Assembly (NCBI RefSeq): GCF_016836705.1
Contig: NZ_JAFCGY010000004.1
Span: forward strand, 62,001 to 126,000
DNA from: Mesorhizobium caraganae
GTDB lineage: Bacteria > Pseudomonadota > Alphaproteobacteria > Rhizobiales > Rhizobiaceae
Length of the DNA: 64,000 bases
Direction: 5' to 3'
Shown here: piece after piece, positions 1 through 8,901 of the stretch
Numbering within the stretch: position 1 is the first letter of the stretch
How the letters are laid out: every line of letters starts with the position of its first letter
The notes under the pieces: model-generated
Seen by the model: the letters and a program-made list of their open reading frames with translations, nothing else
What the model was told of the DNA's origin: nothing
The model's database searches: none
Position numbers and translations under genes: made by a program

Positions 1-2
1 AC

Positions 3-938
3 GATGCCGGCATCAAGGGCAATGACGAGCTCTGCACGACCATGGACATGGTTGTCGCCGCCGGCGGCGGCGAGCGCGACGAGGCGGTCGATGCCGCCAT
101 CCTCGCCGCTTCGGAAAGCCGCAACGACCGCGACGTGCTGCTCAACGAGAAGCTGACCACCGAATTGCGGCCGACGCTCTTCCTGGCGCAGCTTTCCAAC
201 CTGCTCGCCGGCAACATCTCCATCGTCCACAAGGTGACCGGATCGTCGAGGACCTTCATGGGCGAGGAAGGTGCCGGTGTCGCCGCCGTCGAGACGGCTG
301 CCGCGCGTATCCGCTCGGGACAGTCGACGCATATTCTGGTCGGCGGCGCCTTCCAGACCGAACATTCCGACATGCTGCTCGGCTATGAACTGGCCGGCTA
401 TCTGCATCGCGGCCCGTGGAAGCCGGTCTGGCAAAGACAGGGTGCCGAGGGTGGCGGCCTGGTCTCCGGCTCCGGCGGCGCCTTCCTGGTGCTGGAACAG
501 CGCGAACACGCGACAAGCCGTGGCCGCAAGATCTATGCCGAGCTCGGACCGGTCGTCTCCGGCCGCGCCCGGCGCTCGCGCGGCGAACTCGACGCCGAGA
601 TCGCGGCGTTGCTCAAACAGGCAGCACTCCCGAACGGTAAGCTGCTTGCCATGTCCGGCGCTTCCGGCGCGCATACGGCAACATCAGCCGAGAAGGCAGC
701 ACTCGATGCCAATCCGGCGATATCGGCGCGCGGTTTCGCGACGCTGACCGGGCATATGAAGGAAGCGCAGTTTCCGTTCGCTGTGGCGCTCGCCGCACTG
801 GCTGTCGACCGCAAGGCCGCCTACCCCGTTTTCGACGCCGCGACCGAGAAGTCGTTCGAAGGCGTTCCGCAAACCGTGCTTGCAACGGCGATCGGCTATC
901 ACCAATTCGAGGGCATGGCGTTGGTCAACGCTGCTTGA
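3..938 (+). CDS. fabF2XL: 3-oxoacyl-ACP synthase-like protein FabF2XL, partial (5' end outside window)
   Basis: The reading frame is open at the left edge, so about 311 C-terminal residues are visible. The fold is that of a KAS II (thiolase-like) protein and the gene precedes fabF1XL, adhXL and lpxXL in the order known for rhizobial lipid A very-long-chain fatty acid clusters. The region that should carry the nucleophilic Cys reads VTGSSRTFMGEE with no Cys. The HGTST motif of the first catalytic His is replaced by SGASG. Only the second His (LTGHMKE) is kept. It is therefore probably not a condensing enzyme by itself but a partner or chain-length-factor-like subunit of the following FabF1XL. 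The loss of residues is seen directly; the partner role is inferred. Confidence 0.8.
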   Translation, partial: DAGIKGNDELCTTMDMVVAAGGGERDEAVDAAILAASESRNDRDVLLNEKLTTELRPTLFLAQLSNLLAGNISIVHKVTGSSRTFMGEEGAGVAAVETAAARIRSGQSTHILVGGAFQTEHSDMLLGYELAGYLHRGPWKPVWQRQGAEGGGLVSGSGGAFLVLEQREHATSRGRKIYAELGPVVSGRARRSRGELDAEIAALLKQAALPNGKLLAMSGASGAHTATSAEKAALDANPAISARGFATLTGHMKEAQFPFAVALAALAVDRKAAYPVFDAATEKSFEGVPQTVLATAIGYHQFEGMALVNAA

Positions 939-980
939 AGCAGTGCTGCGCGATCATGCTGCAAAGTTAAGAGGTTCCGG

Positions 981-2252
981 ATGGCCAATCTCAGAGATCA
1001 CATGGGCAGGCCGATCGTCGCCGTCACCGGCATCGGCGTGGTGACCTCGCTCGGCGTCGGCAAGGCAGACAATTGGGCGGCGCTGACCTCCGGCAAATCG
1101 GGCATCCACCCGATCACTCGCTTTCCCGTCGACCACCTCAACACCCGCATCTCCGGCATGGTCGACTTCCTGGATTCGAGCTCTAAGGGCGCCAGCCTGC
1201 TGACTTACGAGTTGGCCGAAACCGCAGCAAATGAGGCCGTGGCCGAATCCGGCCTCGATTCCTCTGATTTCGGCGGGCCGCTCTTCCTTGCCTCGCCGCC
1301 GGTCGAGCTCGACTGGCATGATCGCTTCTCGCTCTACAATTCCGACAACAAGGACGCCGGCGCCGAGAGGCTGCTCAGGGTCGCGCGCGGCCTGAAGGAA
1401 TTGGACATATTCGAAACAACACAGTTCGGCTCCATCGCCGACCGGCTGGCCGACCGGTTTGGCACGCGCGGCCTGCCGATCACGCTGTCGACCGCCTGCG
1501 CGTCGGGCGCCACGGCCATCCAGCTCGGCGTCGAGGCAATCCGCCGCGGCGAATGCGACCGGGCGCTGTCGATCGGTGCCGACGGCTCTGCAACCGCCGA
1601 GGCGCTGATCCGTTTCTCGCTGCTGTCGGCGCTGTCGACCCACAACGACATCCCGGAAAAGGCCTCAAAACCCTTCTCCAAGGATCGCGACGGGTTTGTG
1701 CTGGCCGAAGGCTCCGGTGCGCTGGTGCTGGAATCGCTTGAGGCTGCCCTCGCCCGTGGCGCCAGCGTCCTCGGCATCCTTCGTGGCTGTGGCGAAAAGG
1801 CCGACGATTTCCACCGCACCCGCTCCAAGCCCGATGGTTCGCCGGCGATTGCGGCGGTACGCGCCGCTTTGGCCGACGCCGGTTTGAGCGAGGACGAGAT
1901 CGACTATGTCAACGCCCACGGCACCTCCACGCCGGAAAACGACAAGATGGAGCACCTGTCTTTGTCGACCGTATTCGGCGAACGGATCGGCTCAATGCCG
2001 ATCTCGTCGAACAAGTCGATGATCGGTCACACGCTGTCGGCCGCCGGCGCGGTCGAAGCCGCGTTTTCGCTGATGACCATGCGTGAAAGCGTCATTCCGC
2101 CGACCATTAATTACGACAATCCCGACCCGGCGATCGTGCTCGACGTGGTGCCGAACAAGAAGCGCAATGCCGAAGTCGGCACGGTTTTGTCGAACTCCTT
2201 CGGCTTTGGCGGCCAGAACACCTGCCTTGTCATGGCGCGGGAACCGGTCTAA
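981..2252 (+). CDS. fabF1XL: 3-oxoacyl-ACP synthase II type, very-long-chain acyl cluster (FabF1XL)
   Basis: This 423-residue condensing enzyme would elongate acyl chains on the dedicated carrier AcpXL to make the C26-C30 hydroxy fatty acid of rhizobial lipid A. The full Cys-His-His triad is visible: Cys in STACASG (near residue 173), His in NAHGTSTPEND (near 313) and His in MIGHTLSAAG (near 350). ATG 981 is preceded by AAGAGG. It follows the degenerate FabF2XL by 42 nt and is followed by the dehydrogenase after 37 nt, which indicates one operon. Assignment to the XL pathway rests on gene order with the acyltransferase downstream. Confidence 0.9.
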   Translation: MANLRDHMGRPIVAVTGIGVVTSLGVGKADNWAALTSGKSGIHPITRFPVDHLNTRISGMVDFLDSSSKGASLLTYELAETAANEAVAESGLDSSDFGGPLFLASPPVELDWHDRFSLYNSDNKDAGAERLLRVARGLKELDIFETTQFGSIADRLADRFGTRGLPITLSTACASGATAIQLGVEAIRRGECDRALSIGADGSATAEALIRFSLLSALSTHNDIPEKASKPFSKDRDGFVLAEGSGALVLESLEAALARGASVLGILRGCGEKADDFHRTRSKPDGSPAIAAVRAALADAGLSEDEIDYVNAHGTSTPENDKMEHLSLSTVFGERIGSMPISSNKSMIGHTLSAAGAVEAAFSLMTMRESVIPPTINYDNPDPAIVLDVVPNKKRNAEVGTVLSNSFGFGGQNTCLVMAREPV

Positions 2253-2289
2253 GCGAGCGCTTTCCGCTCAAACAGAACCGACAGGCCTT

Positions 2290-3318
2290 ATGCGCGCACT
2301 GCAACTTATCGAGGACCGCCGTCTTGAAACGGTGGACCTGCCGCCCCCGCCGCCGCCCGCACTGGGCGAGGTTACGCTGCGCATCAAGGCGGTGGCGCTG
2401 AACCACATCGACGTCTGGGGCTGGCGCGGCATGGCCTTCGCCAAGCGCAAGCTGCCGCTGGTCGTCGGCGCCGAAGCCTCCGGCGAAGTCGAGGCCGTCG
2501 GTCCCGGCGTTTCCAGCCTGCTGCCCGGGCAATTGGTGTCGATCTATGGCGCCCGCACCTGCGGCCTCTGCCGTGCCTGTCGCGAAGGCCGCGACAATCT
2601 TTGCGAACATGTATCGGGCGTGCACGGCTTCCATCTCGACGGTTTTGCCCAGGAGAAGATCAACCTGCCGGCGCGCCTGCTGGTCCCTGCCCCGCCCGGC
2701 GTGACCGATGTCGGCGCCGCCGTCGCGCCCGTCACCTTCGGCACGGTCGAGCACATGCTTTTCGACAACGCGAAGCTGCAACCGGGCGAAACCATCCTGA
2801 TCCATGCCGGCGGCTCCGGCATCGGCTCGGCGGCGATCCAGCTGGCCAAGCGCATGGGTTGCACCATCATCACCACGGTCGGCTCGAACGACAAGATCGA
2901 CAAGGCCAAGGCGCTCGGCGCCGACCATGTTATCAACTACCGTGACGACCGTTTTGAGGGCGTTGTACGCAAGCTGACCAAGAAGAAGGGCGTCGATGTC
3001 GTCTTCGAACATGTCGGCGCCGACACCTTTGCCGCCTCGATGCTGTGCCTCAAACGCGGCGGCCGCCTGGTCACCTGCGGTTCGACCTCGGGCGTGTCGA
3101 CGCAGATCAATCTGATGCAGCTCTTCCAGCAGCAGTTGAAGTTGCTGGGCTCCTTCGGCTGCCGCATGGAGAACATGGCCAACGCCATGCAGAAGATGGC
3201 GGCGGGACAGGTTGCGCCGGTCATCGACACCGAAGTCGGCTTCGACGGTATCGACGCCGCGCTGAAGCGCATGGAAGGCCGCGACGTGTTCGGCAAGATC
3301 ATCCTGCGCCTTTCTTGA
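2290..3318 (+). CDS. adhXL: zinc-type alcohol dehydrogenase-like MDR protein of the lipid A VLCFA cluster
   Basis: A 342-residue medium-chain dehydrogenase/reductase with a Rossmann NAD(P) motif (GGSGIGSAA, near residue 180). The lobe for structural zinc is intact, with four Cys in CGLCRACREGRDNLC. The usual catalytic zinc ligands are not: the Cys position reads NHID and the GHE motif reads GAE. It may act as a zinc-independent reductase of the quinone-oxidoreductase kind, for example as an enoyl reductase in the long acyl cycle. ATG 2290 was chosen because it begins the conserved MRALQ segment; the frame is open further upstream into fabF1XL, but that part is antisense-like shadow. Role in chain completion is inferred from the cluster. 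Confidence 0.8.
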   Translation: MRALQLIEDRRLETVDLPPPPPPALGEVTLRIKAVALNHIDVWGWRGMAFAKRKLPLVVGAEASGEVEAVGPGVSSLLPGQLVSIYGARTCGLCRACREGRDNLCEHVSGVHGFHLDGFAQEKINLPARLLVPAPPGVTDVGAAVAPVTFGTVEHMLFDNAKLQPGETILIHAGGSGIGSAAIQLAKRMGCTIITTVGSNDKIDKAKALGADHVINYRDDRFEGVVRKLTKKKGVDVVFEHVGADTFAASMLCLKRGGRLVTCGSTSGVSTQINLMQLFQQQLKLLGSFGCRMENMANAMQKMAAGQVAPVIDTEVGFDGIDAALKRMEGRDVFGKIILRLS

Positions 3319-3323
3319 GCAAA

Positions 3324-4322
3324 ATGGTCGGCAAGGTGTTCAAAAAAGCCCGCCGGGACTTCATGTTCCGCTATGGCCGAAGACTGCGCCAGATGGAGCA
3401 CTGGCTGGTGGCGCGTGCGGCGATGACGATCATCTCGCTGCTGCGTCTGCTGCCGGCCGACAGCGCGCTCAATTTCGCCGACCGCGCCGCCCGCCGCATC
3501 GGCCCGCGGGTCGGACGCCACCGCGTCGCTGTCAACAATCTGCGTCTCGCCTACCCCGACAAGAGCGACGCCGAAATCGAGGCCATCGCCTCCGACATGT
3601 GGGGCAACATGGCCCGGCTTGCCGCCGAATACATCTTCCTCGATGCGCTGTTCGACTATGACCCGAACGCGACGACGCCCGGGCGCGTCGAAGTCGGTGG
3701 CGCCGATCACTTCAAGCACATCGCCACCGAGCAGAAGCCGCACATCCTGTTCACCGGCCATCTCGGCAATTTCGAGCTTTTGGCGGTGGCGGCCGCGACC
3801 TTCGGCATGCAGATCACGGCGCTGTTTCGCCCGCCCAACAACCCGTACCTCGCCGACTACATCCACTCGACCCGCCGTTCGAGCATGGGCGCTCTGTTGC
3901 CCTCCTCCACCGGCGCCTCCTTCGCGCTGGCGTCCATTCTCGAGAGTGGCGGCAATATCGGCGTTCTGGTCGACCAGAAATTCTCAAGCGGGCTGGAGAC
4001 GACCTTCTTCGGCCGCCCGTGCCAGAGCAATCCGGTTCTGGGCATGCTTGCCCGTCACTATGATTGCGATGTCTATCCGGCGCGCTGCATCCGGTTGCCC
4101 GGCAACCGCTTCCGCCTCGAGATCGAGGACAAGCTGACCTTGCCGCGTAATGAAAGCGGCAGCGTCGATGTCCCCGCCACCACCCAACTGCTCGCCAACG
4201 TCGTCGAGCGCTGGGTTCGCGAGGACCCGGGACAGTGGATGTGGTTCCACAAGAGGTGGGAAATCTCAGGCCGGCGTCGCCGCCGGCGTGGACAGGCCAA
4301 AGCAATTCCAGGAAAAGTGTGA
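3324..4322 (+). CDS. lpxXL: lipid A very-long-chain acyltransferase LpxXL
   Basis: This 332-residue inner-membrane protein of the LpxL/HtrB acyltransferase family would move the very-long-chain acyl group from AcpXL to the lipid A disaccharide. The catalytic HX4E motif is visible as HLGNFE (near residue 147), preceded by a hydrophobic membrane anchor (AMTIISLLRLLPA). It begins 5 nt after the adhXL stop and closes the cluster. The last seven or so residues (AKAIPGKV) and the stop codon lie inside a dispersed intergenic repeat (4302-4369), so the C-terminus appears to have been set by insertion or spread of that repeat. Confidence 0.9.
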   Translation: MVGKVFKKARRDFMFRYGRRLRQMEHWLVARAAMTIISLLRLLPADSALNFADRAARRIGPRVGRHRVAVNNLRLAYPDKSDAEIEAIASDMWGNMARLAAEYIFLDALFDYDPNATTPGRVEVGGADHFKHIATEQKPHILFTGHLGNFELLAVAAATFGMQITALFRPPNNPYLADYIHSTRRSSMGALLPSSTGASFALASILESGGNIGVLVDQKFSSGLETTFFGRPCQSNPVLGMLARHYDCDVYPARCIRLPGNRFRLEIEDKLTLPRNESGSVDVPATTQLLANVVERWVREDPGQWMWFHKRWEISGRRRRRRGQAKAIPGKV

Positions 4323-4369
4323 AACGGTTTTCCCGGGAAAAGCGCGTAGCGCTTTCCCTTGGGAATTGC
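4302..4369. repeat. composite palindromic intergenic repeat, copy 1
   Basis: Arms GCAATTCC (4302-4309) and GGAATTGC (4362-4369) enclose nested GGAAAA/TTTTCC and an internal AAAGCGC/GCGCTTT hairpin. The left half, about 30 nt, is nearly identical to the element at 31110-31153. The copy covers the stop codon and last codons of lpxXL. Such elements are typical dispersed repeats of Mesorhizobium-like intergenic DNA. Confidence 0.75.
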
Positions 4370-4421
4370 GCCAAAAAAGAGTTCGACGCTGCCGGCCAGC
4401 GGCAGCGGCAATCTTAGGTCG

Positions 4422-4853
4422 TCAGTTCGTCACCACGATCCGGGTGTTGCCGAAGCCGACTTCCCGCACCATCGAATAGAAGGTCGCGGCATTTGCCGTG
4501 TGCAACCGCACGCAGCCATGCGAGGCCGGACGCCCAAGCTGCCTCACCGCATTGGTGCCATGGATGGCGTAGCCGCCATGGAAGAACACCGAATAAGGCA
4601 TTGGCGACATGTGGTATTTCTTCGAATACCACATCCGCGCCGTCCGTTGCGGCCGATATGTGCCGGGCGGCGTGAAATAGCCGCGGCGCGCGGTCGACAC
4701 GCTCCAGCGATAGAGCACCTGGCCGTACTGGCTGACGGTCATGGTCTGCGATGAGACGTCGATGCTGGCCACCAGCGAAGCAGCCTTGCTTTCGATGGAT
4801 GTGCCGAGCAGGATTGCAGCAAAAGCTGCCGCCATGAGAACGATTTTAGTCAT
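4422..4853 (-). CDS. L,D-transpeptidase, YkuD family, exported
   Basis: A 143-residue protein with an N-terminal signal peptide (MTKIVLMAAAFAAILLGTS, cleavage likely near residue 25) followed by a single YkuD catalytic domain. The signature His and Cys are clear: HGTNA near residue 98 and SHGCVRL near residue 110, Cys being the nucleophile. Family members make 3-3 cross-links in peptidoglycan or attach lipoproteins or outer-membrane proteins to it in the periplasm. It is a minimal enzyme with no LysM or peptidoglycan-binding domain. It is convergent with lpxXL and stands alone. Confidence 0.9.
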   Translation of the reverse strand: MTKIVLMAAAFAAILLGTSIESKAASLVASIDVSSQTMTVSQYGQVLYRWSVSTARRGYFTPPGTYRPQRTARMWYSKKYHMSPMPYSVFFHGGYAIHGTNAVRQLGRPASHGCVRLHTANAATFYSMVREVGFGNTRIVVTN

Positions 4854-5076
4854 GAGATCAAACCCCTTTGATGCCCCTTGCCTGCTCTATGATCACGCGG
4901 TTTTTCACCTTTTTAACGGCAGGTGAGTGAAGTAACACACACTCCTTGATAAAATCGCCAATCTAAAGCAGCGAATTTGAACGATTTTCCCGCTATAGTT
5001 GCTGCTGCGATGCGTACTTTCCACGCCGATGGCGTGACGCTTGCAAAACCATCCCCTTGCCTGCTCAAATCCGGGA

Positions 5077-6357
5077 ATGAACGAACGACTCCTTAAGGCG
5101 ATCGACGACCGTTCAGATGAACTGGTCCAGCTTGCCGCCGACCTGATCCGCTTCCCGACCATCAACCCGCCGGGTGAAGCCTATCGCCCCTGCGCGGAAT
5201 ATATTGCTGCCCGGCTAAGCAAGCGCGGCTTCGAAACCGAATTTATCCGCGCCGAGGGCACGCCCGGCGATACCGACCGCTATCCGCGCGTCAATGTCGT
5301 CGCCCGCTTCGACGGCCGCTCGCCCGGCGCCTGCGTCCATTTCAACTCGCATATCGATGTCGTCGAAGCCGGCGAAGGCTGGAGTGTCGATCCCTTTGCC
5401 GGCGTGGTGAAGGACGGCAAGGTTTACGGGCGCGGCGCCTGCGACATGAAGGGGGGCCTTGCCGCGTCGATCATCGCGGCCGAGGCGTTCATGGAGGTTT
5501 TCCCCGATTTTCCCGGCGCCATCGAAATCTCGGGCACCGTCGACGAGGAGTCCGGCGGCTTCGGTGGCGTCGCCCACCTGGCCAAGCTCGGCTATTTCTC
5601 GAAACCGAAGGTCGACCACGTCATCATCCCGGAGCCGCTGAACAAGGATCGCATCTGCCTTGGCCATCGCGGTGTCTGGTGGGCAGAGATCGAGACCAAG
5701 GGCGAGATCGCGCATGGCTCGATGCCGTTCCTCGGCGACAATGCGGTGCGCCACATGGGCGCCGTGCTGCAGGCCTTCGAGGACGAACTGTTTCCGGCGC
5801 TCGACCGCAAGGTGACGCGCATGCCGGTCGTGCCCGAAGGCGCAAAGCGCTCGACCATGAACATAAACTCGATCCATGGCGGGCAGACCGAGGATTTCCG
5901 CCCCGGCCTGCCCTCGCCCAACGTGCCGGATGCTTGCCGGCTGACCATCGACCGCCGCTTCCTGCTCGAGGAAGACCTTGCCACGGTCAAAAGCGAAGTG
6001 ACCGATATTCTCGACCGGCTGAAACGCGAGCGCAAAAAGTTCGACTACGAGATCCGCGACCTGATGGAGGTTCTGCCGCTGATGACCGAACGCGATGCGC
6101 CGGTGGTCAAGGCAGTGGCGCAAGGTATCATGGCGATCTTCGACCGCGAGCCGGATTATATTATTTCGCCAGGCACTTACGACCAGAAGCACATTGCCCG
6201 CATCGGCCACCTCTACGATTGCATCGCCTATGGTCCGGGCATTCTCGATCTCGCCCACCGGCCCGACGAATGGGTCGGTATCTCGGACATGGTGGAGTCC
6301 GCCAAAGTGATGGCGATCGGGCTCAATGTGCTGCTCAGAGGAACGGCTACCGGCTGA
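5077..6357 (+). CDS. M20 family metallopeptidase, ArgE/DapE-type deacylase
   Basis: A 426-residue zinc amidohydrolase. Metal-binding motifs are visible in order: HIDVV (near residue 92), GRGACDMKGG (near 125), DEESGG (near 165) and, near the C-terminus, YDQKHIARIG. It should remove an acyl group from an amino-acid or peptide-like substrate. It is followed after about 120 nt by an oligopeptide-type ABC transporter, suggesting that the transporter delivers its substrate. ATG 5077 is taken as the start; a TTG 36 nt upstream is less likely. The substrate cannot be assigned. Confidence 0.85.
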   Translation: MNERLLKAIDDRSDELVQLAADLIRFPTINPPGEAYRPCAEYIAARLSKRGFETEFIRAEGTPGDTDRYPRVNVVARFDGRSPGACVHFNSHIDVVEAGEGWSVDPFAGVVKDGKVYGRGACDMKGGLAASIIAAEAFMEVFPDFPGAIEISGTVDEESGGFGGVAHLAKLGYFSKPKVDHVIIPEPLNKDRICLGHRGVWWAEIETKGEIAHGSMPFLGDNAVRHMGAVLQAFEDELFPALDRKVTRMPVVPEGAKRSTMNINSIHGGQTEDFRPGLPSPNVPDACRLTIDRRFLLEEDLATVKSEVTDILDRLKRERKKFDYEIRDLMEVLPLMTERDAPVVKAVAQGIMAIFDREPDYIISPGTYDQKHIARIGHLYDCIAYGPGILDLAHRPDEWVGISDMVESAKVMAIGLNVLLRGTATG

Positions 6358-6478
6358 TCCGTCGACATCAGCCGAAAAAACATTCCTCCCGGCGCCGCTG
6401 CAGAGCACGAAACGCAATTTACTCCACCTCGAAATCACGCTTCTATCCACCAGGGTTCGAGCATTTGGGAGTTGCACG

Positions 6479-7957
6479 ATGAAATTGTGGAAAACCATTC
6501 TTGCCGCGGCAGTGTTGGCGCTGGCCGCCGGCAGCCAGGCATTTGCCGCGCGTACCGACCTGGTGATCGGCATTACCCTCGAACCGCCGCACCTCGATCC
6601 GACCGCCGGTGCCGCCGCGGCGATCGACGAAGTGCTCTACGCCAACGTCTTCGAGGGCCTGACCCGCATTGGTCCGAACGGCGAAGTGCTGCCCGATCTC
6701 GCCGAGAGCTGGGCCATTTCCGATGACGGCAAGGTCTACACCTTCAAACTGCACACCGGTGTGAAATTCCATGACGGCACCGATTTCGACGCCAGCGACG
6801 TGAAATTCTCGCTCGACCGCGCCCGCGCCGACAATTCGGTCAACGCGCAAAAGGCGCTGTTCGCCGCCATCGACACGGTCGACGTCGTCGATCCGGCGAC
6901 GGTCAAGGTCACGCTGAAGAACCCGCAAGGGTCGTTCCTCTACAATATGGGCTGGGGCGACGCGGTGATCGTGGCGCCGGAAAGCGCCGACACCAACAAG
7001 GAAAAGCCCATCGGCACCGGCCCGTTCAAATTCCAGAGCTGGGCCAAGGGCTCGTCGATCACGCTGGTCAAATCGGACACCTACTGGGGCGCTCCGGTAT
7101 CTCTCGACAAGGCCGAGTTCCGCATCGTTCCCGATGCCGCGGCCGCCGTGCCGGCGCTGCTTTCCGGCGACATCCAGGCCTTCCCCTTCTTCGACCCCGA
7201 CAGCGTCGCCCAGGTCAAGGACGACCCGCGTTTCAAGGTGGTGATCGGCTCGACCGAGGGCGAAACCATTCTGGCGATCAACAACAAGAAGCAGCCTTTC
7301 GACAAGCTCGAGGTGCGGCAGGCGATTGCCTTCGCGCTCGACCGCAAGGCGATCATCGACGGCGCCTCGGCCGGCCTCGGCGTGCCGATCGGCTCGCACA
7401 TGTCACCCGCCAGCAAGGCCTATGTCGACCTCACCGGGCTGTATCCGCACAATGTCGACAAGGCCAAGGAGCTGCTGAAGCAGGCCGGGTTTGAGAACGG
7501 CTTCAAGGCGACGCTGAAACTGCCTCCGCCCTCCTATGCCCGCCTCGGCGGCGAGATCATCGCCTCGCAGCTGCGCGATGTCGGCATCGATCTGGAGATC
7601 ATTCCGGTCGAATGGGCGCAGTGGCTGGATCAGGTGTTCACCAAGAAGGATTACGACCTCACCATCGTCTCCCACACCGAGCCCAACGACATCGATATCT
7701 ATTCGCGCAAGGACTATTACTTCAACTACGACAACCCGGCCTTCGACAAGATCATCGCCGAGCTGAACCTCACCTCCGACGACGCCAAGCGCAACACGCT
7801 GCTCGGCGAAGCGCAGAAGATCCTGGCCGACGATGCCGTGGTCGGCTTCCTCTACGAACTGCCGAAGGTCGGCGTCTGGGACGCCAAGCTGCAAGGCTTG
7901 TGGGAGAACGCGCCGATCCAGGCGAATGACCTGACCAAGGTGAAGTGGACGGATTGA
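6479..7957 (+). CDS. ABC transporter substrate-binding protein, family 5 (peptide type)
   Basis: A 492-residue periplasmic binding protein of the DppA/OppA class. It has a signal peptide (MKLWKTILAAAVLALAAGSQAFA), and the family 5 layout with the LAESWAISDDGKVYTFKLHTGVKF-like region near residue 80. ATG 6479 is chosen because GGGAG lies 8 nt upstream and it begins the signal peptide; the frame continues upstream without a plausible start. First gene of the ABC transporter set, overlapping the permease start by 13 nt if GTG 7945 is used. Confidence 0.9.
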   Translation: MKLWKTILAAAVLALAAGSQAFAARTDLVIGITLEPPHLDPTAGAAAAIDEVLYANVFEGLTRIGPNGEVLPDLAESWAISDDGKVYTFKLHTGVKFHDGTDFDASDVKFSLDRARADNSVNAQKALFAAIDTVDVVDPATVKVTLKNPQGSFLYNMGWGDAVIVAPESADTNKEKPIGTGPFKFQSWAKGSSITLVKSDTYWGAPVSLDKAEFRIVPDAAAAVPALLSGDIQAFPFFDPDSVAQVKDDPRFKVVIGSTEGETILAINNKKQPFDKLEVRQAIAFALDRKAIIDGASAGLGVPIGSHMSPASKAYVDLTGLYPHNVDKAKELLKQAGFENGFKATLKLPPPSYARLGGEIIASQLRDVGIDLEIIPVEWAQWLDQVFTKKDYDLTIVSHTEPNDIDIYSRKDYYFNYDNPAFDKIIAELNLTSDDAKRNTLLGEAQKILADDAVVGFLYELPKVGVWDAKLQGLWENAPIQANDLTKVKWTD

Positions 7958-8901
7958 CCGCCTACCTCCTCAAACGCCTCGCCATCGCCATCGCGACCTT
8001 GATCCTGGCCTCGATGGTGGTATTCGCCGTGCTCGAAATCCTGCCCGGCGATCCGGCACGGTTGATGCTGGGCCTCAACGCCAGCGCCGAACAGGTCGAA
8101 CTGCTGCGCAACCAGATGGGCCTCAACGCGCCACTGGTCTTGCGCTACCTCCACTGGGTGGGCGGCCTGCTCAGCCTCGATTTCGGCCGCTCCTACACCT
8201 ATTCGGTGCCGGTCATCGACCTTGTGCGCGAACGCATGGCGGTTTCCCTGCCGCTGGCGCTGATCGCGCTGGCGCTGTCGACCATCATCGCCATTCCGGT
8301 CGGGCTTTATTCCGCCAGCCGCCGCGGCCGGGCCGGTGACACCATCGCCATGGGCGCCGCCCAGCTCGGCGTTGCCGTGCCGAACTTCTGGTTCGCGCTG
8401 ATGCTGATCTATCTCTTTGCCGTCTGGCTGCGGCTGGTGCCGGCCGGCGGCTTTCCCGGCTGGGGTGCCGGTGTCTGGCCGGCGCTGAAATCGCTGCTGC
8501 TGCCGGCCGTAGCACTCGCTCTGCCGCAGGCGGCGATCCTAGCCCGCGTCGCCCGCTCGGCGCTGATCGAGGTGCTGAACGAGGACTATATTCGCACCGC
8601 TCGCGCCAAGGGACTGCCCTACCGCGCTGTGTTGTGGCGGCACGCGCTGCGCAATGCGATGATCCCTGTGCTGACCATTTTGGGCCTGCAATTCGCCTTC
8701 CTGCTCGCCGGCACCATCATCATCGAAAACGTCTTTTATCTCCCCGGCCTCGGCCGGCTGGTGTTCCAGGCAATCACCCAGCGCGACCTGGTCGTCGTCG
8801 AAAGCATCGTCATGCTGCTGGTCGTCGCCGTCATTGCGGTCAACCTCGTCGTCGACGTGTCCTATGCCATCGTCGACCCCCGCCTTCGAGGCCGGCAATG
8901 A
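7945..8901 (+). CDS. ABC transporter permease, DppB/OppB type
   Basis: A 318-residue inner-membrane permease with an N-terminal transmembrane helix (LAIAIATLILASMVVFAVL), five further helices and the EAA-loop region (RTARAKGLPYRAVLWRHALRNA, near residue 215) that contacts the ATPase. GTG 7945 lies inside the end of the binding-protein gene; TTG 7954 overlapping its stop is an alternative. The overlap points to translational coupling. It pairs with the DppC-type permease that follows by an ATGA overlap. Confidence 0.9.
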   Translation: MDGLTAYLLKRLAIAIATLILASMVVFAVLEILPGDPARLMLGLNASAEQVELLRNQMGLNAPLVLRYLHWVGGLLSLDFGRSYTYSVPVIDLVRERMAVSLPLALIALALSTIIAIPVGLYSASRRGRAGDTIAMGAAQLGVAVPNFWFALMLIYLFAVWLRLVPAGGFPGWGAGVWPALKSLLLPAVALALPQAAILARVARSALIEVLNEDYIRTARAKGLPYRAVLWRHALRNAMIPVLTILGLQFAFLLAGTIIIENVFYLPGLGRLVFQAITQRDLVVVESIVMLLVVAVIAVNLVVDVSYAIVDPRLRGRQ

